Positions 17,054 through 23,522 of a stretch of 23,522 bases of DNA are shown here, piece by piece. Position 1 is the stretch's first letter. Each line of letters opens with the position of its first letter. The stretch is taken from contig SHAI01000006.1 of the NCBI GenBank assembly GCA_004213235.1, forward strand, positions 1-23,522, in the 5' to 3' direction. Made by a program: the position numbers and the translations under genes. The notes beneath the pieces were generated by a model, which saw nothing but the letters and a program-made list of their open reading frames with translations, did no database searches and was not told the origin of the DNA. Source of the stretch: Parvularculaceae bacterium (lineage in GTDB: Bacteria; Pseudomonadota; Alphaproteobacteria; Caulobacterales; Parvularculaceae).

Positions 17054-17260
17054 CTTCAACGCCTTCAAACGAGTGGCCAAAGTTTACATGATTTGAAGCT
17101 ACAAGACCAGAACACATATACAAATGCTAAATCAGCTTTCCGTGCGGACACGAGAGTAGTCAGCTCGGTCTTTTAAACCGCAGTAAGAATGTTACACTCG
17201 CCAAAGCACTATAACTTTCTTGAGTGTTTTATTGCCGTACGAGGACATAAGGGTGTCGAT

Positions 17261-19141
17261 ATGAGTTCAGATTGGCCGATATCGCGCCGTGACTTCTTAA
17301 ACGGCGCAGCCCTAAGCATTGCCACTGGCGCGGCGCTTCGCCCTTCTTCCGTCGTCGCGGGCAATCACCAGCTTCACAGCGACTATTATCCACCGGCCCT
17401 TACCGGAATGCGCGGCAGCCATGATGGATCATTTGAAACAATGCATTCGCTGGCCTGGGGCGGGGAAGCATTTTCTCACCCCGCGCCGCAGACCGGGCCG
17501 ATCTATGATCTCGTTATTGTTGGGGCTGGTATTTCCGGCCTGGCCGCTGCGAAATTTTTTCGCGACCGCAGCGCTGGTGGAAAGAAAATTTTGCTGCTTG
17601 ATAACCATGATGACTTTGGTGGGCATGCAAAGCGTAATGAATTCACCGTAAACGGCGAAAAGTTGATTACATGGGGCGGCAGCCAAACCCTGGAAAGCCC
17701 TTCATTATATTCAGACGTCGCCAAGAAACTCCTCCGTGACGTCGGCATTAAAGTCGACAGATTCTATGATTATTTTGACCAGGATTTCTATGGTCGCCGC
17801 AAACTTGGTATTGGTACGTACTTTGATAAAAAAACCTTCGGCAGGAGCGCGCTGACGAAGAACCCATTCTGGCCACTGCGCAATGAGAGTTTTTCCGAAG
17901 ACGAGCTATCAGCCACGCTCGCCGACATGCCGATAAGCGAGGCAACCCGCACCGCCTTTTTCGATCTATATACTAAGCCCAAAGATTATTTCGCCTCAAT
18001 GTCGAAGGCTTCACGCATAGAGCGTGCCTATCAACTTAGCTATCATGATTTTCTAAAGGAATATGCCGGCGCAACCGACGAATTACTCGCGGTCATCCGT
18101 GACAGTTTCCAGCCCCTGGTCAGCGTGGGATGGGACGCAGCGAGCGTCTATGCCGCCGCGGAATACGGGATGCCGGGGACGTGGCTATTGAAGCTTCATG
18201 ACACCACAGATAACGAAGAGGGTGATCCGTATATCCATCACTTCCCTGACGGAAACGCCAGCCTGGCGCGCGCACTGGTGCGAGATTTAATACCCGATTC
18301 ACTTGCTGGCGATGGTATGGAATCGTTAGTCCGTGGAAAGCTGAATTATGATGCCCTCGACCGACCGGAAAATGATATTCAAATTCGTCTAAACAGTACT
18401 GCCGTGCACGTCACCCACGCAGGCGACGGCGGTAAATTCGTCGACGCAAGCTATGTCACATCTGGCAAACTGTATCGCGCCCGGGCACGACATGTGGTCA
18501 TGGCGTGTTATAATGGCGTCATCCCTTATATCTGCCCCGATGTCCCAGCAGAACAAGCCGACGCCCTTGCCCATAGTGTTAAATCTCCCTTCGTCATTGG
18601 CAATATCGCACTTAAAAACTGGCGTGCATTTGACGCTGCGGGCATTCGATCCGTCTACACGCCGGGTGCACACTTTTTCAAATATATGGCGCTCGATTTT
18701 CCCGTCAGCATCGGTGACTACAAATTCGCAAAATCACCCGATGACCCGATTGTACTGAATGGTTGGCACGCCCCGACACAACCGGGTCTCCCCATGAAAG
18801 AACAATTACGCGCGGGACGTTATAAATTATTGGCAACGAGTTTTGTCGACTTCGAGAACGACATTATCGCCCAGTTAAATGGTATGCTGAGCAAATATGG
18901 GTTTGATGCCAAACGCGACATCGCCGGCATCACAACAAACCGATGGTCCCATGGCTATGCCTGGGAATATGGCATCGCGGCGGGCGAAGATCCAAGTTTC
19001 AACGTCGATAATGGCCCACATATTGCCGGGCGCGCGCAAATCGGGCGTATCTCAATCGCCAATTCTGATTCACACGCCTACGCATATGTCAATGGCGCAA
19101 TAGACGCCGCTGATCGCGCCATCAACGAACAATTGGCTTAA
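17261..19141 (+). CDS. Tat-exported FAD-dependent amine dehydrogenase, spermidine dehydrogenase-like
   Basis: 626-aa flavoenzyme. The N-terminus is a twin-arginine signal (ISRRDFLNG, Arg9-Arg10, then a hydrophobic stretch to about residue 34), so the folded protein should be periplasmic. The FAD Rossmann motif is DLVIVGAGISGLAAAKFF (83-100), followed by the adenine-ribose strand LLLDNHDDFGGHAKRNEF (111-128); FAD contacts recur in the C-terminal ISIANSDSHAYAYVNGAIDA. The NHDDFGGHAKRNEF block and length match what I recall of SpdH-type spermidine dehydrogenases, which cleave spermidine to 1,3-diaminopropane and 4-aminobutanal. ATG 17261 is preferred, with AAGGG 7 nt upstream and the Tat motif directly after; the frame is open 72 bp upstream. 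The agmatine genes in the window support a polyamine role. Confidence 0.82.
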   Translation: MSSDWPISRRDFLNGAALSIATGAALRPSSVVAGNHQLHSDYYPPALTGMRGSHDGSFETMHSLAWGGEAFSHPAPQTGPIYDLVIVGAGISGLAAAKFFRDRSAGGKKILLLDNHDDFGGHAKRNEFTVNGEKLITWGGSQTLESPSLYSDVAKKLLRDVGIKVDRFYDYFDQDFYGRRKLGIGTYFDKKTFGRSALTKNPFWPLRNESFSEDELSATLADMPISEATRTAFFDLYTKPKDYFASMSKASRIERAYQLSYHDFLKEYAGATDELLAVIRDSFQPLVSVGWDAASVYAAAEYGMPGTWLLKLHDTTDNEEGDPYIHHFPDGNASLARALVRDLIPDSLAGDGMESLVRGKLNYDALDRPENDIQIRLNSTAVHVTHAGDGGKFVDASYVTSGKLYRARARHVVMACYNGVIPYICPDVPAEQADALAHSVKSPFVIGNIALKNWRAFDAAGIRSVYTPGAHFFKYMALDFPVSIGDYKFAKSPDDPIVLNGWHAPTQPGLPMKEQLRAGRYKLLATSFVDFENDIIAQLNGMLSKYGFDAKRDIAGITTNRWSHGYAWEYGIAAGEDPSFNVDNGPHIAGRAQIGRISIANSDSHAYAYVNGAIDAADRAINEQLA

Positions 19142-19150
19142 AGAATAAAG

Positions 19151-20017
19151 CTATGCTGCGTGGCAGACCATTTCCCGTGCCTCTGACGGGCTGGCTAGCT
19201 CCCGGCCCGCATCGCGGGCGTACCTCGCCAATGCTTCAATCATTGGCCCATTAGACGCGGCCTTCTCCCCCGAAGGAAGATAGAAGCAATCTTCCAACCC
19301 TGTACGGAGATTTCCGCCAAGCTCCGCTACTCTTCTGTGTACGGCCCAGACATCCTCCCGGCCGATAACCGTTGCCTGCCAGGGCATGGATTCTTTCTTA
19401 TATCTCAGCAGGATTGGCAATAAATCCGGGTCTGCCGGCATGCCCGATGCAACACCCATCACGAAATTATAGTCCGCATGGTCCGTCATGCCATTGTCGA
19501 TATACATCCCAACGGCCCGCACAATACCAACATCAAAACACTCAAACTCCGGAACCGTTCCGATTTCTTTCATCACATTGATAAAATCGGTTATCTTCGC
19601 AACAGAATTATCAAAGGTCATCGGCGGCCATGCCCATGAACCATCGCGGCGCGTCTTCAAATAGTTCAGTGTACCAGCATTACATGCGGCCATTTCCGGC
19701 TTGCACGCCTTAAGATATTCCAGAACATATTCATATTCAGGACCGACAACGCCTGTCGTCATGTTCAGGATAACGCCCGGACATGCGGCACGGATTGCGT
19801 CATTGATCTCATTACAGATTACCGGATCCCATGTCGGCAGATGACCCTGCCCCTCTTCCTGTTTGCGGTAGTGAATGTGCATGATACTCGCGCCAGCATC
19901 AAAAGCGCGTTTTGCCTCGTCGGCCATCTGCTCCGGTGTCACCGGTACAGGGTGTTGTTGGGGGTTGGTGAGAACGCCCGTTAACGCACAGGTGATCGTT
20001 ACTTTATCGCCGGTCAT
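19151..20017 (-). CDS. BKACE family (DUF849) beta-keto acid cleavage enzyme
   Basis: TIM-barrel Zn enzyme of the beta-keto acid cleavage family, 288 aa, which condenses a beta-keto acid with acetyl-CoA to give acetoacetate and a new acyl-CoA. Visible marks are the N-terminal ITCALTGVLTNP (8-19), the Zn pair His47/His49 in SIMHIHYRK, MTTGVVGP (86-93), MAACNAGT (109-116) and RTGLEDCFYLPSG (238-250), where Glu242 should be the third Zn ligand. ATG 20017 is preferred over ATG 20038: GAGGG lies 7 nt upstream and it leaves a clean 13-bp gap after the carboxylase gene. It is the last gene of the acyl-CoA operon. The substrate within the family cannot be named from sequence. Confidence 0.9.
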   Translation of the reverse strand: MTGDKVTITCALTGVLTNPQQHPVPVTPEQMADEAKRAFDAGASIMHIHYRKQEEGQGHLPTWDPVICNEINDAIRAACPGVILNMTTGVVGPEYEYVLEYLKACKPEMAACNAGTLNYLKTRRDGSWAWPPMTFDNSVAKITDFINVMKEIGTVPEFECFDVGIVRAVGMYIDNGMTDHADYNFVMGVASGMPADPDLLPILLRYKKESMPWQATVIGREDVWAVHRRVAELGGNLRTGLEDCFYLPSGEKAASNGPMIEALARYARDAGRELASPSEAREMVCHAA

Positions 20018-20030
20018 GATTATGCCCTCT

Positions 20031-21992
20031 TTACCCATCTGTTTCTGGTTTCAAATTAATCAGTATCGCCCTGATCGCAAGTTGATCGCCAATCGCAACG
20101 TCAACCGACGCGACTTCACCATCACGCGGTGCCGCCAGCCGATGCTCCATCTTCATCGCCTCGATTGTCGCCAGGGTCTGCCCTTTTTCGACCATCGCCC
20201 CGACATCAACGCTTATACTGGTGACCACACCCGCCATCGGCGCGCGAATAGCATCGCCGCCACCGCCAGCGGCCTCCGCGGGTGCATAAGTCAAGTCTTG
20301 AAACGATATGGTTCGGCCGTCCGTTTTCAGATAGACGTCCGACCCCGAACGAACGATTGTAGCGGCAGCGCGCACACCGTCTGCCCCCATAAACTCAACC
20401 GTGTCACCATCGCAGGACATGACGGAAATTGACGTTTCCACGTCGTCAATCACTGCGCTAACCCGCTTGCCTTCGAGTTTTATTTGTACAGATACCAAAG
20501 TTTCGCCTACCGATAACCGCATCGGGAAACCGGCACCCGCACGGGACGAAAACCCCGCCAGCAACCCATAGTGCCAGTCAACGCACGCAGCACCGAAAAT
20601 TGCTGCGTCAAGCGTATTAAAACTGACTTCCTTTCCGGTAAGCGCATCCAGATGACGTTCGATATACCCGGTATCCGCTTCACCCGCGGCGAAAGCTTCA
20701 TCGCGCAATAACTGAACCAGAAAGGACGCATTGGTCGTCACCCCAAGGAGGGTTATCCTCTCCAGATAAGCAGCCAGCCGTTCGCGCGCCTCATCGCGTG
20801 TTTCTCCAGTGGCGATTACCTTCGCGATCATCGGGTCGTAATATTCGGAAACTGAATTACCCTGATCAACGCCAGCATCAACTCTGATAGCGGCATCGAG
20901 CGGCCAATCCAAACGGTGAATCACACCCGTCTGAGGCATAAAACCCTTCTGCGGGTCTTCCGCATACAAACGCGCTTCGATGGACCAACCAAAAAGATCT
21001 ATCTCGTCTTGAGAAAACGGAATTTCATTTCCTTCTGCTATGTCAAACTGCAGATCGACCAGATCAATGCCTGTAACCTCTTCAGTAACGGGATGTTCGA
21101 CCTGAAGGCGCGTATTCATTTCCAGAAAATAGAATTCCTGCGAAGCGGGATCGAACAGAAACTCAACAGTTCCAGCATTATGATAATCTACAGCGCGCGC
21201 AGCTTCTACAGCCGCAGACCCAATCTGGGCCCGGCGCTCCGGCGAAATGACCGGCGAGGGAGCTTCTTCTATGACCTTCTGTCGGCGACGCTGCAATGAA
21301 CAATCGCGCTCGCCAAAGTGCAGGATATTCCCATGGGCATCACCCATGATTTGAACTTCTACGTGACGTGCACCAATGATTGCCTTTTCGATAATCAATC
21401 GATCATCCCCGAATGAGCTAAGGGATTCCCGCTTCGCGGATTCAATGGCTTCGGCAATTTCGTCAACGGAATTGACTACCCGTTGACCGCGCCCACCACC
21501 ACCGGCCGACGCCTTCAGCATTACCGGATAGCCAATTTCGTTTGCTGCATTGGTCAGCGCCGCAACGGATTGATCTTCCTCCTGATAGCCGGGAATTGTC
21601 GGTACACCGGCCTCAATCATCCGGCGTTTTGACTCCGCCTTGTCCCCCATTGCGGCAATCGCGCGCGCGCGTGGACCAATGAAGATTATGTCAGCCTGCG
21701 CACAAGCCTCAGCAAATTCTGCGCGTTCAGACAAAAAGCCATAGCCGGGATGGATGGCGTTGGCGCCCGTTGCTTTTGCTGCGGCAAGGACTTTGTCGAT
21801 GTCGAGATAACTCTCGCTAGCGGCGGCACCGCCGATATGTACCGCGACGTCTGCCAGGCGGACGTGCAATGCATCTTCGTCCGCATCGGAATAGATCGCA
21901 ACAGTCTTTATACCGCGTTCCTGAGCCGTTCGCATAACCCGGCATGCAATTTCGCCGCGATTGGCGATGAGTACCGTTCGAATCTTGGTCAT
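20031..21992 (-). CDS. Biotin-containing alpha subunit of an acyl-CoA carboxylase (geranyl-/methylcrotonyl-CoA type)
   Basis: ATP-dependent carboxylation of biotin for a branched acyl-CoA carboxylase, 653 aa. Domains: biotin carboxylase 1-445 (ANRGEIACRV 10-19, Lys160 with glycine loop GGGGRGQR 164-171, GERDCSLQRRRQKVIEEAPS 227-246, EMNTRLQVEHPVTE 291-304); middle beta-barrel about 460-570; biotinyl domain 580-648 with EAMKMEH, biotin on Lys614. The start overlaps the hydratase stop by 4 nt (ATGA). No carboxyltransferase subunit lies in the window; in atu operons, as I recall them, it precedes the dehydrogenase, which here would be off the right edge. The gene order favours geranyl-CoA carboxylase (AtuF) over methylcrotonyl-CoA carboxylase (LiuD/MccA), but sequence alone does not separate them. 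Confidence 0.9.
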   Translation of the reverse strand: MTKIRTVLIANRGEIACRVMRTAQERGIKTVAIYSDADEDALHVRLADVAVHIGGAAASESYLDIDKVLAAAKATGANAIHPGYGFLSERAEFAEACAQADIIFIGPRARAIAAMGDKAESKRRMIEAGVPTIPGYQEEDQSVAALTNAANEIGYPVMLKASAGGGGRGQRVVNSVDEIAEAIESAKRESLSSFGDDRLIIEKAIIGARHVEVQIMGDAHGNILHFGERDCSLQRRRQKVIEEAPSPVISPERRAQIGSAAVEAARAVDYHNAGTVEFLFDPASQEFYFLEMNTRLQVEHPVTEEVTGIDLVDLQFDIAEGNEIPFSQDEIDLFGWSIEARLYAEDPQKGFMPQTGVIHRLDWPLDAAIRVDAGVDQGNSVSEYYDPMIAKVIATGETRDEARERLAAYLERITLLGVTTNASFLVQLLRDEAFAAGEADTGYIERHLDALTGKEVSFNTLDAAIFGAACVDWHYGLLAGFSSRAGAGFPMRLSVGETLVSVQIKLEGKRVSAVIDDVETSISVMSCDGDTVEFMGADGVRAAATIVRSGSDVYLKTDGRTISFQDLTYAPAEAAGGGGDAIRAPMAGVVTSISVDVGAMVEKGQTLATIEAMKMEHRLAAPRDGEVASVDVAIGDQLAIRAILINLKPETDG

Positions 21993-22822
21993 GCGTCAAC
22001 CTCACTTTCATAGGTTTCTACCCATGGCGGCATCTGTTTTCCGGCGAATGCAGCTGCGCCCTGGCGCCCTGCCCCGCGAAGGCACGTGACAAAATCCGTT
22101 GCCGCTTGATCTAACTGATCGCTACCGATAGAGGCTGCGGCCCGATTTAATAGCCGTTTTGTCGCAGCCACCGCGCCGGATTCGCAGCGGCCAATTGCGT
22201 TTAATACCTCAGTAAGCGATGTATTTATATTGCCATCGTCCGCGATTTCATCAACCAACCCGACGCCCAGCGCAATATTGGCATCAAACCGCGCACCGGT
22301 TAGAGCCAGCCGCCGCGCATTGAAAAGACCAATCTTGCGAACCACAAATGGACCAATCTGCGCCGGGGGAATGCCAAGGGTCGTCTCCGACAAGGAAAAC
22401 TTTGCATCCCGCGACGCGATTACCATATCGGATACGGATAATAACCCCATAGCACCGCCGAAAGCAGGACCATCAACCACGGAAACTAGCACTTGAGGCA
22501 GTGCATCCAGTTTTTGCAGAAGAGTGCCAAAAGCGCGATTGCCACGCCGCACCGGATCATCTGTACCAGGAGCTGGGTCTGGAGCCATCATCTGCTTGGC
22601 GAATTCCTTAATGTCGCCGCCAGCGCAAAATGCCCCGCCAGCACCACGCAGGACGACTGCGCGGACCTCGTGCGTTTGCAATAGCGCGTCAGCCAAACGG
22701 GTTAACCCCTCGACCATTGCACCGTTTAGCGCGTTTTTCATTTCCGGCCGGTTTAGCGTGACCGTGAGGATTGACTTGCGTCGCGCCAATAAAATGTCAT
22801 CAAGCTCTGTGGGGAGTGTCAT
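21989..22822 (-). CDS. Enoyl-CoA hydratase/isomerase family protein (AtuE/LiuC-like glutaconyl-CoA hydratase)
   Basis: Crotonase-fold enzyme, 277 aa, likely hydrating a 3-substituted glutaconyl-CoA made by the neighbouring carboxylase. Seen: LNRPEMKNALNG (23-34), oxyanion-hole strand GGAFCAGGDIKEF (62-74), PAFGGAMGLLSVSD (119-132) and SLSETTLGIPPAQIGPFVVRK (144-163). Glu146 matches the second catalytic Glu of crotonases, while the first is replaced by Gly126. From memory the PAQI-PFVVRRIG segment and this Gly are also features of isohexenylglutaconyl-CoA hydratase AtuE. I start at ATG 22822, the family-typical N-terminus MTLPTELDD. The frame extends to a TTG at 22891 without a ribosome site, and the site before 22822 is itself weak. 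It overlaps the carboxylase start by 4 nt. Confidence 0.87.
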   Translation of the reverse strand: MTLPTELDDILLARRKSILTVTLNRPEMKNALNGAMVEGLTRLADALLQTHEVRAVVLRGAGGAFCAGGDIKEFAKQMMAPDPAPGTDDPVRRGNRAFGTLLQKLDALPQVLVSVVDGPAFGGAMGLLSVSDMVIASRDAKFSLSETTLGIPPAQIGPFVVRKIGLFNARRLALTGARFDANIALGVGLVDEIADDGNINTSLTEVLNAIGRCESGAVAATKRLLNRAAASIGSDQLDQAATDFVTCLRGAGRQGAAAFAGKQMPPWVETYESEVDA

Positions 22823-22902
22823 GATTTTACTGTTTTTCCCTGGGACCGTCGCACACGTCTTTTCCGAAATGACGAAAAGCGCGCCGGCCAATTGATATTG
22901 AT

Positions 22903-23522
22903 TTAACTTCTATTCGTTTTACCAGGGAGAATACCCATATACTTACAGATGATCCCCAACATCACTTCATCCGCACCACCACCAATTGATGCCAGACGTC
23001 CATCGCGATAAGCACGCGACACAGGCGTTTCCTCCATGAAGCCCATGCCGCCCCAATATTGCAGGCAAGAATCGTTTACTTCACGCGCCAGTCGGCCACC
23101 CTTCAGCTTTGCCATGGATGCCATCATGGTGACATCTTCACCAGACATCATTTTTTCCACCGCATCCCAAACAAAAGACCGGAGCATTTCTAACTCTGTC
23201 TTGAGCTCCGCAATTCGGTAATGCACGACCTGATTGTCGAGAATTGACTTGCCGAAAGCCTTGCGCTGGCTTGTATACTCGATCGTATCATTGATAATCA
23301 TCTCTATACCCACTATGGAAGACAACGCCCCCCAAAGCCGCTCTTCTTGAAATTGCAACATCTGATACATGAAGCCCGCGCCCTCTTCGCCAATTCGATA
23401 GCGTTGGGGTACGCGCACATCTTCAAAGAAAAACTCAGCCGTATCCGATGACCGCATGCCGAGTTTTTTGAGTTTTCGCGCCACGGTTACACCATCGCGG
23501 TGCTTACCACTGTCATCTTTCA
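22903..23522 (-). CDS. Acyl-CoA dehydrogenase, C-terminal part (5' end beyond the window)
   Basis: FAD enzyme introducing a double bond into an acyl-CoA, passing electrons to ETF. About 206 residues are present and the frame runs off the right edge; the visible GTG at 23484 is internal, since residues before it (DDSGKHRDGVTV) continue the family pattern. Marks are KKLGMRSSDTAEFFFEDVRVP, RKAFGKSILDNQ, LQYWGGMGFMEETPVSRAYR and SIGGGADEVMLGI. The C-terminal site of the catalytic Glu in MCAD-type enzymes is Gly here, while the QEERL segment places a Glu where isovaleryl-CoA dehydrogenase has its base. That points to the branched-substrate group (isovaleryl-CoA or citronellyl-CoA dehydrogenase). 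The hydratase gene follows it on the same strand. Confidence 0.9.
   Translation of the reverse strand, partial: KDDSGKHRDGVTVARKLKKLGMRSSDTAEFFFEDVRVPQRYRIGEEGAGFMYQMLQFQEERLWGALSSIVGIEMIINDTIEYTSQRKAFGKSILDNQVVHYRIAELKTELEMLRSFVWDAVEKMMSGEDVTMMASMAKLKGGRLAREVNDSCLQYWGGMGFMEETPVSRAYRDGRLASIGGGADEVMLGIICKYMGILPGKTNRS

Noticed and set aside
17194..17227. ACACTC/GAGTGT inverted repeat upstream of the FAD enzyme
   Set aside because: Six-base arms with a 22-nt spacer are weak and expected by chance; not listed as a site.
17189..17260. Extended N-terminus of the FAD enzyme
   Set aside because: The twin-arginine signal must be N-terminal and AAGGG precedes ATG 17261; the extra 24 residues would mask it.
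20018..20038. Upstream ATG (20038) for the BKACE gene
   Set aside because: It would overlap the carboxylase gene and lacks the good GAGGG spacing seen before ATG 20017.
20031..23522. Assignment of the right-hand operon to leucine degradation (liu)
   Set aside because: It cannot be excluded, but no carboxyltransferase lies between dehydrogenase and hydratase and the hydratase looks AtuE-like, so the atu reading is preferred.
1..23522. Mobile elements, CRISPR arrays, tRNA or rRNA genes
   Set aside because: No transposase or integrase motifs, no regular repeat-spacer arrays and no tRNA-like cloverleaf or rRNA sequence were seen on either strand.

Overview
The window reads as chromosomal DNA of a Gram-negative proteobacterium with TonB-dependent outer-membrane uptake. 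The two large TonB-dependent receptors with EIIVT-type TonB boxes, the Tat-exported flavoenzyme and the dense catabolic gene set fit an aquatic alpha- or gammaproteobacterium; I lean alphaproteobacterial but cannot prove it. Codon use looks even across the window. I see no insertion sequence, phage gene, tRNA, rRNA or CRISPR array, and no recognisable transcription regulator.

Layout. 1-2707 (+): 5'-truncated TonB-dependent receptor with an EF-hand-like loop, ended by a strong terminator. 2907-4995 (-): N-carbamoylputrescine amidase (GTG start) followed by agmatine deiminase, the two-step agmatine-to-putrescine route. 5237-9613 (+): aldehyde dehydrogenase, Rieske oxygenase of the quaternary-amine type, a small Fe(II)/2-oxoglutarate (aspartyl hydroxylase-like) enzyme, and a predicted six-bladed beta-propeller overlapping it. 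9649-11670 (-): TPR-sulfotransferase, convergent with the propeller gene. 11967-14486 (+): second TonB-dependent receptor with signal peptide and terminator. 14847-16058 (+): MFS transporter. 16157-17053 (-): unknown polytopic membrane protein. 17261-19141 (+): Tat-exported FAD enzyme resembling spermidine dehydrogenase. 19151-23522 (-): a tight operon of acyl-CoA dehydrogenase (cut by the window edge), enoyl-CoA hydratase, biotin-containing acyl-CoA carboxylase subunit and a BKACE (DUF849) enzyme.

How the parts may fit. Polyamines link several genes: agmatine deiminase and carbamoylputrescine amidase make putrescine, a spermidine dehydrogenase-like enzyme would release 4-aminobutanal, and the aldehyde dehydrogenase could oxidise such an aldehyde. 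The right-hand operon has the dehydrogenase-hydratase-biotin subunit order of the atu (acyclic terpene, geranyl-CoA) operon as I recall it, rather than that of the liu (leucine) operon. A BKACE enzyme is added at its end.

The least explained part is 8125-11670, where a 2-oxoglutarate hydroxylase, a propeller with a ring of His/Arg residues and a TPR-sulfotransferase sit together. They may form a peptide or small-molecule modification system. Several inverted repeats lie in intergenic regions, including a perfect 13-bp palindrome with a 12-bp partner sequence 2.9 kb away, and these are candidate operators.
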